Assembly: GCA_020632665.1 (NCBI GenBank)
Contig: JACKFC010000001.1
Span: 62,001 to 126,000 of the forward strand
Source of the DNA: Deltaproteobacteria bacterium
GTDB taxonomy: Bacteria; Myxococcota_A; UBA9042
Reading direction: 5' to 3'
Length of the DNA: 64,000 nt
The translations under genes were made by a program, and so were the position numbers. The notes below the pieces were generated by a model. The model was not told where the DNA came from. It was given only the letters and a program-made list of their open reading frames with translations, and did not search any database. Positions 8,071-16,476 of the stretch are shown in pieces; the stretch's first letter is position 1, and every line of letters starts with the position of its first letter.

Positions 8071-11000
8071 TTACAGGCCGATCGAGCCGTAGACCTTGTA
8101 GAGGAGCCGGAAGTAGTCGACGACCTCGAGCTCAGCTTTCATCTGAGCGGCGAGCGCCTCCTTCTCCGTGCCCTCGGCGGCCTGCCACTTGCTCTTGAGG
8201 TCGTTGAGGTCCTTGAGCATGCGGTAGGTCGGGCTGAAGTAGTCTTTGTTGTAGTTGACGCGCGGGGCGACGTAGACCTTCTTGCCCCACGGATCCTCGA
8301 ACTCGACGTAATCGACCGCCGAGACGGCGCCGCCGTCCGGGCCACCGCCTGCGCAGACGCCGAACTTGGTGCAGGCGCCGAAGTCGAACTCGTGCGCCGA
8401 GCCCTTGATCCAGATGGCCATCGAGTCGGTGAACGACGGGTCGAAGCCGGCCGGCAGGTTGGCGATCGCCTGCCACGCCGCGAAGAGGCGCAGGCTCAGG
8501 CTATTGACGGACGGAGCGACGCGGGGCGCGCTCTTGTCGGCCGGAGCGAAGGGATCGCGCGGCCGGTAGACCATCTTGCCGTTCTCCTTGACCGCGAAGC
8601 CGCCGACCTCGTCGATCGCGCCGGCGGCGATGCCGCCGAGGATGGCCGAGAGCTCCTTCGGGTAGACGGTGTTGAAGCCGATGGCCGTGCCGCGGAAGAG
8701 CGGCAGCTGCTCGCCGACGAAGTCGGAGAGGAAGCTCGCCTGCGAGCTGGTCATGACCTGGATGGCCGCGAGCTTGTCCCAGTAGCTGCCGATCCACGCC
8801 GGGTGGTTGGCGTAGTAGTAGCCGTCCTTCGTGTTGAAGGTCGTCCAAGGCATCTTGCCGACGCCGAGCTGGATATCGAGGGCGTCGGAGTCGCTGACTT
8901 TGCCGGTGTCGTAGCTGGCGAGCTGGTAGGTGTTGCTCGTCTTGTCGAAGCTGTACGAACCGGGCGCGGGCGAGGTCAGGATCGCCGTGAGCGCGCGGAA
9001 GGCATCTTCCGAGGCGCTGCGCAGGGCGCGCAGGTACATCGGGTGGTTGTCGTAGAACGGGAAGAACGAGTAGACCCGGAAGATGTTGTTGTAGACCGCG
9101 TAGTAGCGGGCAGCGGCGCCGATCGGCAGCAGGTAGCGGTCGATGACGCGCGACATGTACGACATCGGGTTGCCGCCGGTGCCGAACCAGAGACGGTCAC
9201 GCTTGAAGGCGTCGAAGAGGTAGTACTCCTGCATCTGCTCGCGGGCGTGGTAGACGATCTCCTGCATGTGCGCGCCGGTGTCGAAGTAGTAGCAAGCGAG
9301 CGAACCGCCGCGGTACTCGTCCGAGCAGTACTTGTAGGGAACCTCGAAGTAGGTCCGGTCGTAGACGGCACGGCCGTACTTCTCGAGCTGCTCCTCCATC
9401 GCCACCTGGTGGCCGGGGACCGCGTCGCGCTTGTTGAGGTAGGCGGGCGGCATCCAGTTGTTCAGGTAGTAGAAGGGGTGGGTGATCGCGCCGGCGCCAG
9501 ACCAACCCGTGGTGCGGAGGCGCCAGGCCGAAGCCTCCTCGGTCTGCGCGGTATTCTTCGCGTAGGCCGAGAGCTGGTCGCGCATGTAGCTCATGTCGGC
9601 GAAGACCTCGACCATGCGACCGTAGCCGTATTTGATGGCGGCGTAGTCGTACTTGCCGAGGCCCTGGAAGTCGGCGTTGATCTTCTGGCCGTAGTCCATG
9701 ATGGTCGAGTACTGGTACTCGGTCCGCAGGTTCTCGATTTCCTTGGCGGTCGGGGCCGCGCGAGGCATGTACTTCTTGACCACGCCGGTGGTCTCGGTCA
9801 GCAGCGGCGTGGTGCGGAAGGTGGCGGTCTGCACGTTCTGGCAGTAGCCACCGACGCAGGCCTCACCACCGACGCAGTCGTCGTCGGCGCCGCAGACGAA
9901 CTTCGCCGCGCAGGTGCCGTCGATGCCGCAGATGGCGCCATTGCCGCAGACCGAAGCCTCCTGATCCTTGGTGCAGGGGATGCGCTGGCGCTGGGTGCCG
10001 ACGCAGCGTCCGACCTTGATGCCGTTGACGTCGCGGCAGAGGCCTTCGCCGCAGGCGAGCCCGGCCGGGCACTGCGCGTCGGTGGTGCACTGCAGGTCGG
10101 CGCAGGTCTCACCGAGCGAGTCCTCGCACATATTGTTGGCGGAGACGGTACCGAACTGCGAGACGACGTCGGCGCAGAGCACCTCTTCCTTCTCGCGACC
10201 TTTGGTCTCGTCGTAGTAGGTGTCGAAGTAGTTCAACACGTCGGCGGAGCCGGTGAAGTTGTGACGCAAGCCGACCGTATGGCCAATCTCGTGCTCGAGC
10301 ACGCCGCGGTAGATGGCGTCGTGCAGAACGGTGCGCAGAGCGTCGCCCTTGTAGCACTTCTTGTCGCCGAAGCGGTCCTGGCCCACGGTCTCGGTCGGAG
10401 ACTCGTCGGCGGCGCACTTCAGGCGCTTGGCCATCGCGATCAGCGCCGGGTCGGTGAACTCGGCGAGGTAGATGCTGTTGTAGCCGAGCAGCTGCATACG
10501 CAGGCGCTCCGCGATGTCCTTGCGCGGGCTCGCCCAGCCGGCCGGCGAGATGGCGCCGATCGCCTCCGGCGCAAGGAAGTCACCGGGCTGCAGGTCACCG
10601 CCGGACGCGGCGAGCGCGACCTCGTCGTTGATCATGGCGCGCTCGAGCGGCGTGCCGCGGATCTTGTCCATCCGCGCCAGGACCTCGCCCATCTCGAAGA
10701 AGCCGGCCTCTTCGATCAGCTTCTCGCCGAGCTTCTTGGGGTCCTGTAGCTCGAACATCTTCTGCTCGGCCTCGGACTGCAGCGCCTTGTCGATCGGCGC
10801 GCCGGCGAGGGCAGCGATGTCGAGGCGTGCCCGCTTGGCCGCGTCTTCGATGCTGGTGGCTGGCTGCGCAGCGCGCTGCTCCTGCTGCGCACCCTCGAAG
10901 AGCGAGTCATCGAGCGCGGCCTTGTTCAGCGATTGGAGGTAGTCGCGGATGTACTTGCCGGAGGCGACGCTGTCGACGTCGAGGTCACCGTTGAGCAGAT

Positions 11001-13386
11001 CGACCAGGTCCTTGCCCCACTGCGCGTAGCTGACCAGCGGCGCGCCGTAGATGTAGGCAGTGCCCCAGAAGAGCATGCCGGTGTCCGGGTCGGCGGCCGA
11101 GGGGCCGTAGCCGAGCGGCGAGCTGGCGTGCGGGTTGGTCACCCAATAGATGTAGTTGTAGCGGGCGTCGCCGATGATCTTCTCATGCTCGGGGTGCGGA
11201 ACCATCGTGGCGCAGGGGTTCTCCGCCTTGGCGCCGGCACCGGCATCGTAGACCGCCCAGTTGCGGCAATCGTTCATCTCGGCCTTGTTGCCCTTCTGCG
11301 CGTCGCTGCAGTTGGCGCCCGTGTAGCGGTTCTCGCAGAGCACGAAGAGCGGCGGCAGGCTGGCCTTGATCTCCTCGCGGTGCTTGCGGTCGGCGTCGGT
11401 CAGGGTCTGCTTCCAACCGAAGCATTGGTTCACGCCATTGACCGCCATGCAGCTGACGTCGCCGCGGCTGCTGCGGTCGGTGAAGACCGCGTGGGCCATC
11501 GTGTCGGTGAAGTGGAGGTAATCCGAGAGCTCACCGAAGGCGAGGTCACCCTTGGCGCGGGTGCCGTTCACGCCGGCGACCGCGACCGGGCCGGTGGCGT
11601 GGGTGATCTGGCCGTTCTTCGCCGTTCCGGTCTGCACCGCGTGCAGCAGGCGGATGCCCTTCTTGCTGAGCTGGCTCTCGGCGACCGCGACCGACGTGCC
11701 GCCGTAGTAGACGACGAAGTAGATGCGGTTGGCGCGAATCTCGACGTTGATCAGGTCGGCGGTGGCGGTGCCACTCTTGACCTGCACGGCGTAGCGCTGA
11801 CCGGCGGCCGACTTCGGCATCACCGCAGCCTTCTCGTGCGCGTTGACGGCGCCGGCGGCGAAGGCGACGTCGTTGATGGCCACCGAGCCGATGGTGAGGT
11901 TGGCCGGGCTGCTGTCCGGGGTCGCGTTGACGAACATGATGAGCGCGCCGCCGTCGATGGCCGGGCGCGCCTTGGTGTTGTCGACGGCGAAGACCGTGCC
12001 GCTCTTGGTGCCGATGGCGAGGACGTTGTCGTCCGCGGTGACCTTGGCTTCACCCTGCGAGAGGGCGTGAGCGGCGCAATCGGCGTGGCTCTCGCAGTAG
12101 CGCTGGCCGAAGGTCGCGCCGGCCTCGGTGAAGCCGACCGAACCGTCGTTCTTCTGCTCCTCGGTCGCGTCGTTGCTCCACTTCTCTTCCCAGAAGAGCA
12201 GCCAGGCGACGGTCTCCTGGAAGACGTCGGACCAGTTGTCGGCGACCTTGTAGATGGCCGGCAGGCTGGAGACCGGGTGGTCGGCGCTGATGTGGTAGAT
12301 GACTGGGCGGAAGCCGCGCTTGCTGTAGTCGATGCCCTTGGCGACCGAGCAGACGCCGGGCTCGAACCAATCGGCCTGGTCGCAGACCGACGGGCGGGCG
12401 CAGTCTGCGTTCTGGATGCAGCTGATCGTCTTGCCGTCGGCAGTCTTGACCGGGGTCAGCTCGACGCTCTTCTGCCAGAGGTTCCAGATCTGGGCCTTGT
12501 AGTCCTGGCCGCGGTAGGTCAGGCCGTAATCCTCGTCGTAGGTGTGACGCTCGGAGAGGAAGAAGCCGAACTTCTCGGCGTCGGGCTCGTTGTGGTACTC
12601 GCGGATCTCGAAGTCGTTGACGACCTTCGGGTCGGCGCGACGGAAGCTGAGGCGGACGTCGAAGGTCGCGCCCGAGCAATCACCCGAAGCGAGCGAGTAG
12701 GTCGAGCAAGCGCCGGTCGACATCGGCTGGCCGAAGAGGCGACGGGTGAAGTGGAAGTAACCCTCTTCCATGTGGAAGCGGTTCGGGTCGACGCCCTCGT
12801 GCTCCTGCGGGTAGTAGTCCGCCGAAGAGTAGGTCATCGAGCCCTGCGGGAAGAGGATCTCGCTGAACTGGTTCGCCATCCAGTTGACCCGGATGTACTT
12901 ACGCTGGAACCAGGGGCGGTCGGTCGTGTTCTCCTCGAGCACGTTCGACTGCGCACCGGTCGCCGTGGAGTACTGGCGCTGGATGTCGAAGTGCGAGGTG
13001 ATCGGGTAGACCGCGACCGGGTTGCCGGCGAGGACCTCGATGAACTGGTCCTCCTTGCCCTCGATCCAATAGGTCCGGATCTTGCGCTTGTGCCACTTGG
13101 CGTCGCCGTCGCGAACCGTCTCCGTCACCGGGAAGACGACGAGCTTGTCTTCCTGGATATCGAAGATGACCTTGCCGCCAGCACCACCGAAGTTGGTCTG
13201 GCCGACGAAGCCGAAGCCGGCCGAGGCCGGCATGTCGGTGATGACGGCGAGGCGGTACCAGACACCGTAGAAGTCGGTCTTCTTCAGTGCGTTGGCCTGG
13301 GTCCGGTCGATCTCACCGAGCTGCTCGACACAACCTGCGAAGAACAGGAGGGCGAGGGCGAGGGCGAGGATGCGCATGAACTTCAT
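8071..13386 (-). CDS. Giant lipoprotein zinc metalloprotease (metzincin-like) with Cys-rich insert, paralogue A
   Basis: The 1771-aa predicted lipoprotein begins MKFMRILALALALLFFAGC, with lipobox FAGC. The zinc-binding motif HEIGHTVGLRH is at about 1032-1042 and the Met-turn (TIMDYGQ) at about 1230. Between them sits a roughly 110-residue Cys-rich insert of repeated C-x-x-D-x-x-C-x-x-G-x-x-C-x-x-G-x-C units (for example CTTDAQCPAGLACGEGLC), which is absent from paralogue B. The rest is collinear with paralogue B (YPITSHFDIQ, ENTTDRPW, EVPYKYCSDEYRG, KYGYGRMVEVF). I chose the start at 13386 because GGAGG lies 8 bases upstream; the ATG five codons earlier has no site. It lies 30 bp after the beta-barrel gene and 68 bp before paralogue B (14 bp with B's alternative start). 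The family looks like the uncharacterised DUF4953/DUF5117-type zincins, which is an inference. Confidence 0.86.
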   Translation of the reverse strand: MKFMRILALALALLFFAGCVEQLGEIDRTQANALKKTDFYGVWYRLAVITDMPASAGFGFVGQTNFGGAGGKVIFDIQEDKLVVFPVTETVRDGDAKWHKRKIRTYWIEGKEDQFIEVLAGNPVAVYPITSHFDIQRQYSTATGAQSNVLEENTTDRPWFQRKYIRVNWMANQFSEILFPQGSMTYSSADYYPQEHEGVDPNRFHMEEGYFHFTRRLFGQPMSTGACSTYSLASGDCSGATFDVRLSFRRADPKVVNDFEIREYHNEPDAEKFGFFLSERHTYDEDYGLTYRGQDYKAQIWNLWQKSVELTPVKTADGKTISCIQNADCARPSVCDQADWFEPGVCSVAKGIDYSKRGFRPVIYHISADHPVSSLPAIYKVADNWSDVFQETVAWLLFWEEKWSNDATEEQKNDGSVGFTEAGATFGQRYCESHADCAAHALSQGEAKVTADDNVLAIGTKSGTVFAVDNTKARPAIDGGALIMFVNATPDSSPANLTIGSVAINDVAFAAGAVNAHEKAAVMPKSAAGQRYAVQVKSGTATADLINVEIRANRIYFVVYYGGTSVAVAESQLSKKGIRLLHAVQTGTAKNGQITHATGPVAVAGVNGTRAKGDLAFGELSDYLHFTDTMAHAVFTDRSSRGDVSCMAVNGVNQCFGWKQTLTDADRKHREEIKASLPPLFVLCENRYTGANCSDAQKGNKAEMNDCRNWAVYDAGAGAKAENPCATMVPHPEHEKIIGDARYNYIYWVTNPHASSPLGYGPSAADPDTGMLFWGTAYIYGAPLVSYAQWGKDLVDLLNGDLDVDSVASGKYIRDYLQSLNKAALDDSLFEGAQQEQRAAQPATSIEDAAKRARLDIAALAGAPIDKALQSEAEQKMFELQDPKKLGEKLIEEAGFFEMGEVLARMDKIRGTPLERAMINDEVALAASGGDLQPGDFLAPEAIGAISPAGWASPRKDIAERLRMQLLGYNSIYLAEFTDPALIAMAKRLKCAADESPTETVGQDRFGDKKCYKGDALRTVLHDAIYRGVLEHEIGHTVGLRHNFTGSADVLNYFDTYYDETKGREKEEVLCADVVSQFGTVSANNMCEDSLGETCADLQCTTDAQCPAGLACGEGLCRDVNGIKVGRCVGTQRQRIPCTKDQEASVCGNGAICGIDGTCAAKFVCGADDDCVGGEACVGGYCQNVQTATFRTTPLLTETTGVVKKYMPRAAPTAKEIENLRTEYQYSTIMDYGQKINADFQGLGKYDYAAIKYGYGRMVEVFADMSYMRDQLSAYAKNTAQTEEASAWRLRTTGWSGAGAITHPFYYLNNWMPPAYLNKRDAVPGHQVAMEEQLEKYGRAVYDRTYFEVPYKYCSDEYRGGSLACYYFDTGAHMQEIVYHAREQMQEYYLFDAFKRDRLWFGTGGNPMSYMSRVIDRYLLPIGAAARYYAVYNNIFRVYSFFPFYDNHPMYLRALRSASEDAFRALTAILTSPAPGSYSFDKTSNTYQLASYDTGKVSDSDALDIQLGVGKMPWTTFNTKDGYYYANHPAWIGSYWDKLAAIQVMTSSQASFLSDFVGEQLPLFRGTAIGFNTVYPKELSAILGGIAAGAIDEVGGFAVKENGKMVYRPRDPFAPADKSAPRVAPSVNSLSLRLFAAWQAIANLPAGFDPSFTDSMAIWIKGSAHEFDFGACTKFGVCAGGGPDGGAVSAVDYVEFEDPWGKKVYVAPRVNYNKDYFSPTYRMLKDLNDLKSKWQAAEGTEKEALAAQMKAELEVVDYFRLLYKVYGSIGL

Positions 13387-13416
13387 GGCGTGAGCCTCCA
13401 AGGGCGGGGATGCGTG

Positions 13417-14571
13417 CTAGAACGCGCGCGTGAGCGAAAGGCCGACGGTCGTGATGTTGTCCGAGGCCGAACGCAGGTCGAAGAAGGGGAAGCGCGGCGT
13501 CTGGTTGTCTGCCGACCAGGGCTGCGAAAAGGTGCTGACCGAGGCGCTGGCGAACCAGCCGCCCGGCAGGACGTAGTTGGCGGCGATCTGGCCCAGCTGC
13601 AGGTCGGTCCGGCCGGTGCCTGCCTTGGCGAACTGGCTGCTGAACTCGTCTTTCGGTGCGTCGTAGTACCGGTACTGGTGCAGCAGGAAGTAGAAGACCT
13701 GGAAGGAGAGGTTGCCGGGGCCGGGGATATTGGCGATGAGGGCGTTGCGGAAGGCCCACGAGATATTGTTCGCGCCGTCTGCAACCAAGCCCTCACCGAC
13801 GGCCTCGGCGCCACCCTCGCGGGCGATGCCCAGCGTCGAGCCAGCAACCTCGGCGGGGACGATCGGGTTGCTGTAGCGGTGCAACTGCTTCTGAAAGCGC
13901 GGCTGGTAGGTCAACGTGACGTACTTCCACGACTTGGTGAAGTTGACCGCGCCGATCAGGTTCAGGTAGCGCGTCTGGTATTGCGAGAGCTTGCTCGTCG
14001 GCAGACCGACGATGCCGAGGAACGACATGCGGATCCCGCCGGGCAGGGTCAGCGGCTTGCCGGCGCCGGCGGCGGTGACCAGGGTCGGGTTGGTCGCGGC
14101 GGCCGCGGCGAGCGCCTTCTTCTTCGCCTCGGAGAGCTCCACCTTCGGGCCGTCGTCGGCCAGCATCGGCGTCCACGAGGCGACCAGGAGGAGATCGTCG
14201 ATATTGCTATTGCGCGAACGCGGCGCGAACGCGTCTCCAGCGTTGTCGACCAGCGTCTTGTTGATGTTCTGGCTGACCATCAGGGTCAGGCCCGGCATCG
14301 GCCGGAAGTTGATCAGCAGGTTGAGCGAGGTTCCGACGCTCGAACGGTTCTGCTCGCCGGCCACGAAGGTTCCGAGGCCGGCCGATCCCGAGAGTGTCAC
14401 CAGGCCGCCGAGCGGCCAGGTCTTCGGCTTCGCCTTGACAGAGGCGCTCTGGGCAGTCGCGCCTGCGACGGTGCCGATGGTCGCGAGGCAGGTCGCCGCG
14501 ATGGCGGCGGCGAGCCGACGTGTCGGTCGCGCTCCTCGCCTCGTCCCCGCTGCTCGTTTGGTCAGGCTCAT
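13417..14571 (-). CDS. Outer-membrane beta-barrel protein
   Basis: The 384-aa product has a twin-basic N-terminus and a hydrophobic core ending near ATAQS (about 40), consistent with a Sec signal peptide. The rest alternates polar and aromatic residues in amphipathic strands (for example YVTLTYQPRFQKQLHRY) and ends in LSLTRAF. A C-terminal Phe after alternating hydrophobics is the usual BAM-recognition signature. The start ATG at 14571 precedes the signal peptide directly; an upstream in-frame extension to 14724 reads as non-protein-like, Arg-rich sequence. It is the first gene of the operon with the two giant lipoprotein zincins, so the three probably act together at the outer membrane. I do not recognise the specific family. 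Confidence 0.7.
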   Translation of the reverse strand: MSLTKRAAGTRRGARPTRRLAAAIAATCLATIGTVAGATAQSASVKAKPKTWPLGGLVTLSGSAGLGTFVAGEQNRSSVGTSLNLLINFRPMPGLTLMVSQNINKTLVDNAGDAFAPRSRNSNIDDLLLVASWTPMLADDGPKVELSEAKKKALAAAAATNPTLVTAAGAGKPLTLPGGIRMSFLGIVGLPTSKLSQYQTRYLNLIGAVNFTKSWKYVTLTYQPRFQKQLHRYSNPIVPAEVAGSTLGIAREGGAEAVGEGLVADGANNISWAFRNALIANIPGPGNLSFQVFYFLLHQYRYYDAPKDEFSSQFAKAGTGRTDLQLGQIAANYVLPGGWFASASVSTFSQPWSADNQTPRFPFFDLRSASDNITTVGLSLTRAF

Positions 14572-14843
14572 GGCGTGTTCCCGTCTGCTCCCCGGACAGC
14601 CTCCTCGCGGAGACTCGCCAGGGCCTCGCGAGCACTTCGCCCAACGAGATTCTGGCTTTATTTTCCGGGCCTTGGACTGCCTTTCCGGGTGCCCCCGGCG
14701 CAGAGAAGGCGCGGAACCTAGCACGCACCCCCACCGCGATCAAGGCGATCTCAGGGGGAGGTCGAGGGCGGAGCCTAGCAGGAAAATTCGGCTGTGGAGC
14801 CTCGATCGAAGCTCGGCCTTTTTGCGCATCTGCAATGCACGCC
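14572..14843 (-). promoter_or_regulatory. Upstream region of the barrel/zincin operon
   Basis: This 272-base stretch lies between the beta-barrel start and the insertion element and must hold the promoter of the minus-strand operon. An AT-rich patch near 14656-14668 is the only AT-rich spot close to the gene, but I cannot assign clear -35/-10 boxes. Before the insertion this region was continuous with the sequence now at 16388-16476, forming a divergent intergenic region of about 370 bp. Confidence 0.35.
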
Positions 14844-14853
14844 GAATGGCCGC
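14844..14853. repeat. Left target-site duplication of the ISAs1-family element
   Basis: GAATGGCCGC directly abuts the left inverted repeat and is repeated exactly at 16378-16387. A 10-bp duplication fits the ISAs1 family. Confidence 0.9.
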
Positions 14854-16377
14854 CACGGCTATCGCAAGAAGTGAGTCGCAGTTGACTGCGCCATCATCGA
14901 CCATACAACCGAGCGTCTCGCGGGCATCTCGGCGGACGGGCGACGAGCCAATCCGGTAGTTCAAGAGCTAGCTACAGGCGCGCCTGCATAGCTCACCGAC
15001 CCGCGACGCAAGCGTCACGACCAACTCGAGTGCAGCGATGTCGTCGCCTACTTGGTCTTCGGCGACTTGAAGCGCTTGGGATCCAACGCGCGCCGCAGTC
15101 GCGGTCGAGCGATGACCTCCCCAGCCAGTACCTTGAGCAGGTTGTCGGCGTTCCAGCCGCAGACGTCGCGGACCCTCGTCATGCTCATGCCGTATCCGGT
15201 GGCGTTCTTGATCATGCCTTGCGCAAGGCGGCGCAGGCGCGCGAGGTTCGCGGCGCCGTTGCGGTCGATGACGCGGTGGCCGTCCTCGCCGAAAGTCACG
15301 TCCAACGTCCAGTGCAAGGATGACTCGATAGCCCAATGGTTCCGTATGGTCCGCGCGATGTCGCGAGCGTCGACGTCAGCATTGCTCAGGATGTAGTACG
15401 ACAGCTCCTTGGAGACCTTCTTGGTCGTCAGGTTCTCGACTTCACGAGCAATCAGAGCGATCCCCGTCAGTCCTTCCCACGCTTGCGTGTTGGTGATGCC
15501 GCTCAAGTCACGGCATACGATGCAGGTTCGCTGTTCGATGCGGCCGTGGCCCTTGTCGACTTCGCGGTACCGATCCAGCGCGACCTTGGCTTCACCGGGC
15601 TTGCGGCGCCGCATCACTTCTTCGAACGTCCCTTCGATTTCGCTCTGCAATGTCGGCTGGTTGCCTTTGACCTGCAGCACGTAGTCGGCATCGGCGGCGA
15701 TGATCTCCGCAGCGATGGCCGTCTGGCAGCCCATCGCGTCGATGGTGACAGTCATGCCCTTGAGATTCAGCACCCGAATCAAGTCTGGAATCGCCGTAAT
15801 CTCATTGGACTTGTCGTCGACCTTGATGGTCCCCAGCGTTAGGCCCGCGTCGATTAGGTAGGCGCCGACCATGTGCACCGGCCGACGCCCCAACGTCCTG
15901 GCGAGACTTCCGCGCAGCGCCTTGCCGTCGATCGCGACGTGACCGCCCTCGGTCGTGAGCGCGCCAGGTTCGCGGAGCGACTCTACCCACGCCCGGATCA
16001 CGGCCTCGAACTCGTCCGGATCAACGAGCGCGAACGCGCGCAACACCATGTCGTGCGCGGGAATGCCTCCCGGCAAGACGACAAACCTCCGGAACCACGC
16101 CTCATTGTTCCGCAAGTAGTCGACGACGGCCTCGGCGTTGTTCGCTCCGGCAAGGATCGCGACGAACGAGCAGAACAGGACCTCGGCGAGGATGTGCACT
16201 CGACCCTTGCGATCTCTGGGGTCGTTTAGGAGCGAGAAAATCTCGAAAAGTCGTACATATCCGTCCATCGTAGAACTCCGCTGTCAGGCTGGATCAGCTT
16301 CCAGCGGGTTGCAGCGGATCGCGTCTGGATCCTTCCGTCAATGATCACCAGAGCTCTTGGTTCTTGCGATCGCCGTG
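14854..16377 (-). mobile_element. Complete ISAs1-family insertion sequence (1524 bp)
   Basis: The ends are a 17-bp inverted repeat with one mismatch: CACGGCTATCGCAAGAA at 14854-14870 and TTCTTGCGATCGCCGTG at 16361-16377. It is flanked on both sides by the same 10-bp sequence GAATGGCCGC. One intact transposase gene occupies most of the interior. The intact gene and perfect target duplication suggest a fairly recent insertion that may still be active. It landed between the beta-barrel/zincin operon and the AgmX-like gene, about 100 bp upstream of the latter. Confidence 0.92.
15048..16268 (-). CDS. ISAs1-family DDE transposase
   Basis: The 406-aa product has the N-terminal DUF4338/DDE_Tnp_1-associated region typical of ISAs1 (LFEIFSLLNDPRDRKGRVHILAEVLF). 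The catalytic DDE domain follows: VAIDGKALRGSL carries the first Asp, ITIDAMGCQTAIA-type sequence (here TVTIDAMGCQTAIA) the second, and YVLQVKGNQPTL and HWAIESSLHWTLDVTFGED carry the conserved segments leading to the last Glu. It is full length for the family with no frameshift. It catalyses transposition of the surrounding element. Confidence 0.95.
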   Translation of the reverse strand: MDGYVRLFEIFSLLNDPRDRKGRVHILAEVLFCSFVAILAGANNAEAVVDYLRNNEAWFRRFVVLPGGIPAHDMVLRAFALVDPDEFEAVIRAWVESLREPGALTTEGGHVAIDGKALRGSLARTLGRRPVHMVGAYLIDAGLTLGTIKVDDKSNEITAIPDLIRVLNLKGMTVTIDAMGCQTAIAAEIIAADADYVLQVKGNQPTLQSEIEGTFEEVMRRRKPGEAKVALDRYREVDKGHGRIEQRTCIVCRDLSGITNTQAWEGLTGIALIAREVENLTTKKVSKELSYYILSNADVDARDIARTIRNHWAIESSLHWTLDVTFGEDGHRVIDRNGAANLARLRRLAQGMIKNATGYGMSMTRVRDVCGWNADNLLKVLAGEVIARPRLRRALDPKRFKSPKTK

Positions 16378-16387
16378 GAATGGCCGC
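16378..16387. repeat. Right target-site duplication of the ISAs1-family element
   Basis: An exact second copy of GAATGGCCGC, immediately outside the right inverted repeat and about 90 bp upstream of the AgmX-like start codon. Confidence 0.9.
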
Positions 16388-16476
16388 CGAGGACGCTTCG
16401 CAGCCGCGTTGCCCTGTGCTAGCTTCGGCCCCCGACCGAGCGCGCGAGCCCGCGCACCCGCGCACCGAGGATGCCC

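Noticed and set aside
3323..8092. A very long plus-strand open frame opposite the zincin B gene
   Set aside because: It is Val/Glu/Arg-rich with no domain, signal or ribosome site, and mirrors the coding frame of the real gene. Long antisense frames are expected in high-GC coding DNA.
10933..14721. Long plus-strand open frame opposite zincin A and the barrel gene
   Set aside because: It spans two real genes on the other strand and has low-complexity composition without motifs.
14962..16357. CAAGAGCT at 14962 and its complement near 16350 as ends of the insertion element
   Set aside because: The match is only 8 bases; the 17-bp repeats with an exact 10-bp target duplication further out define the ends.
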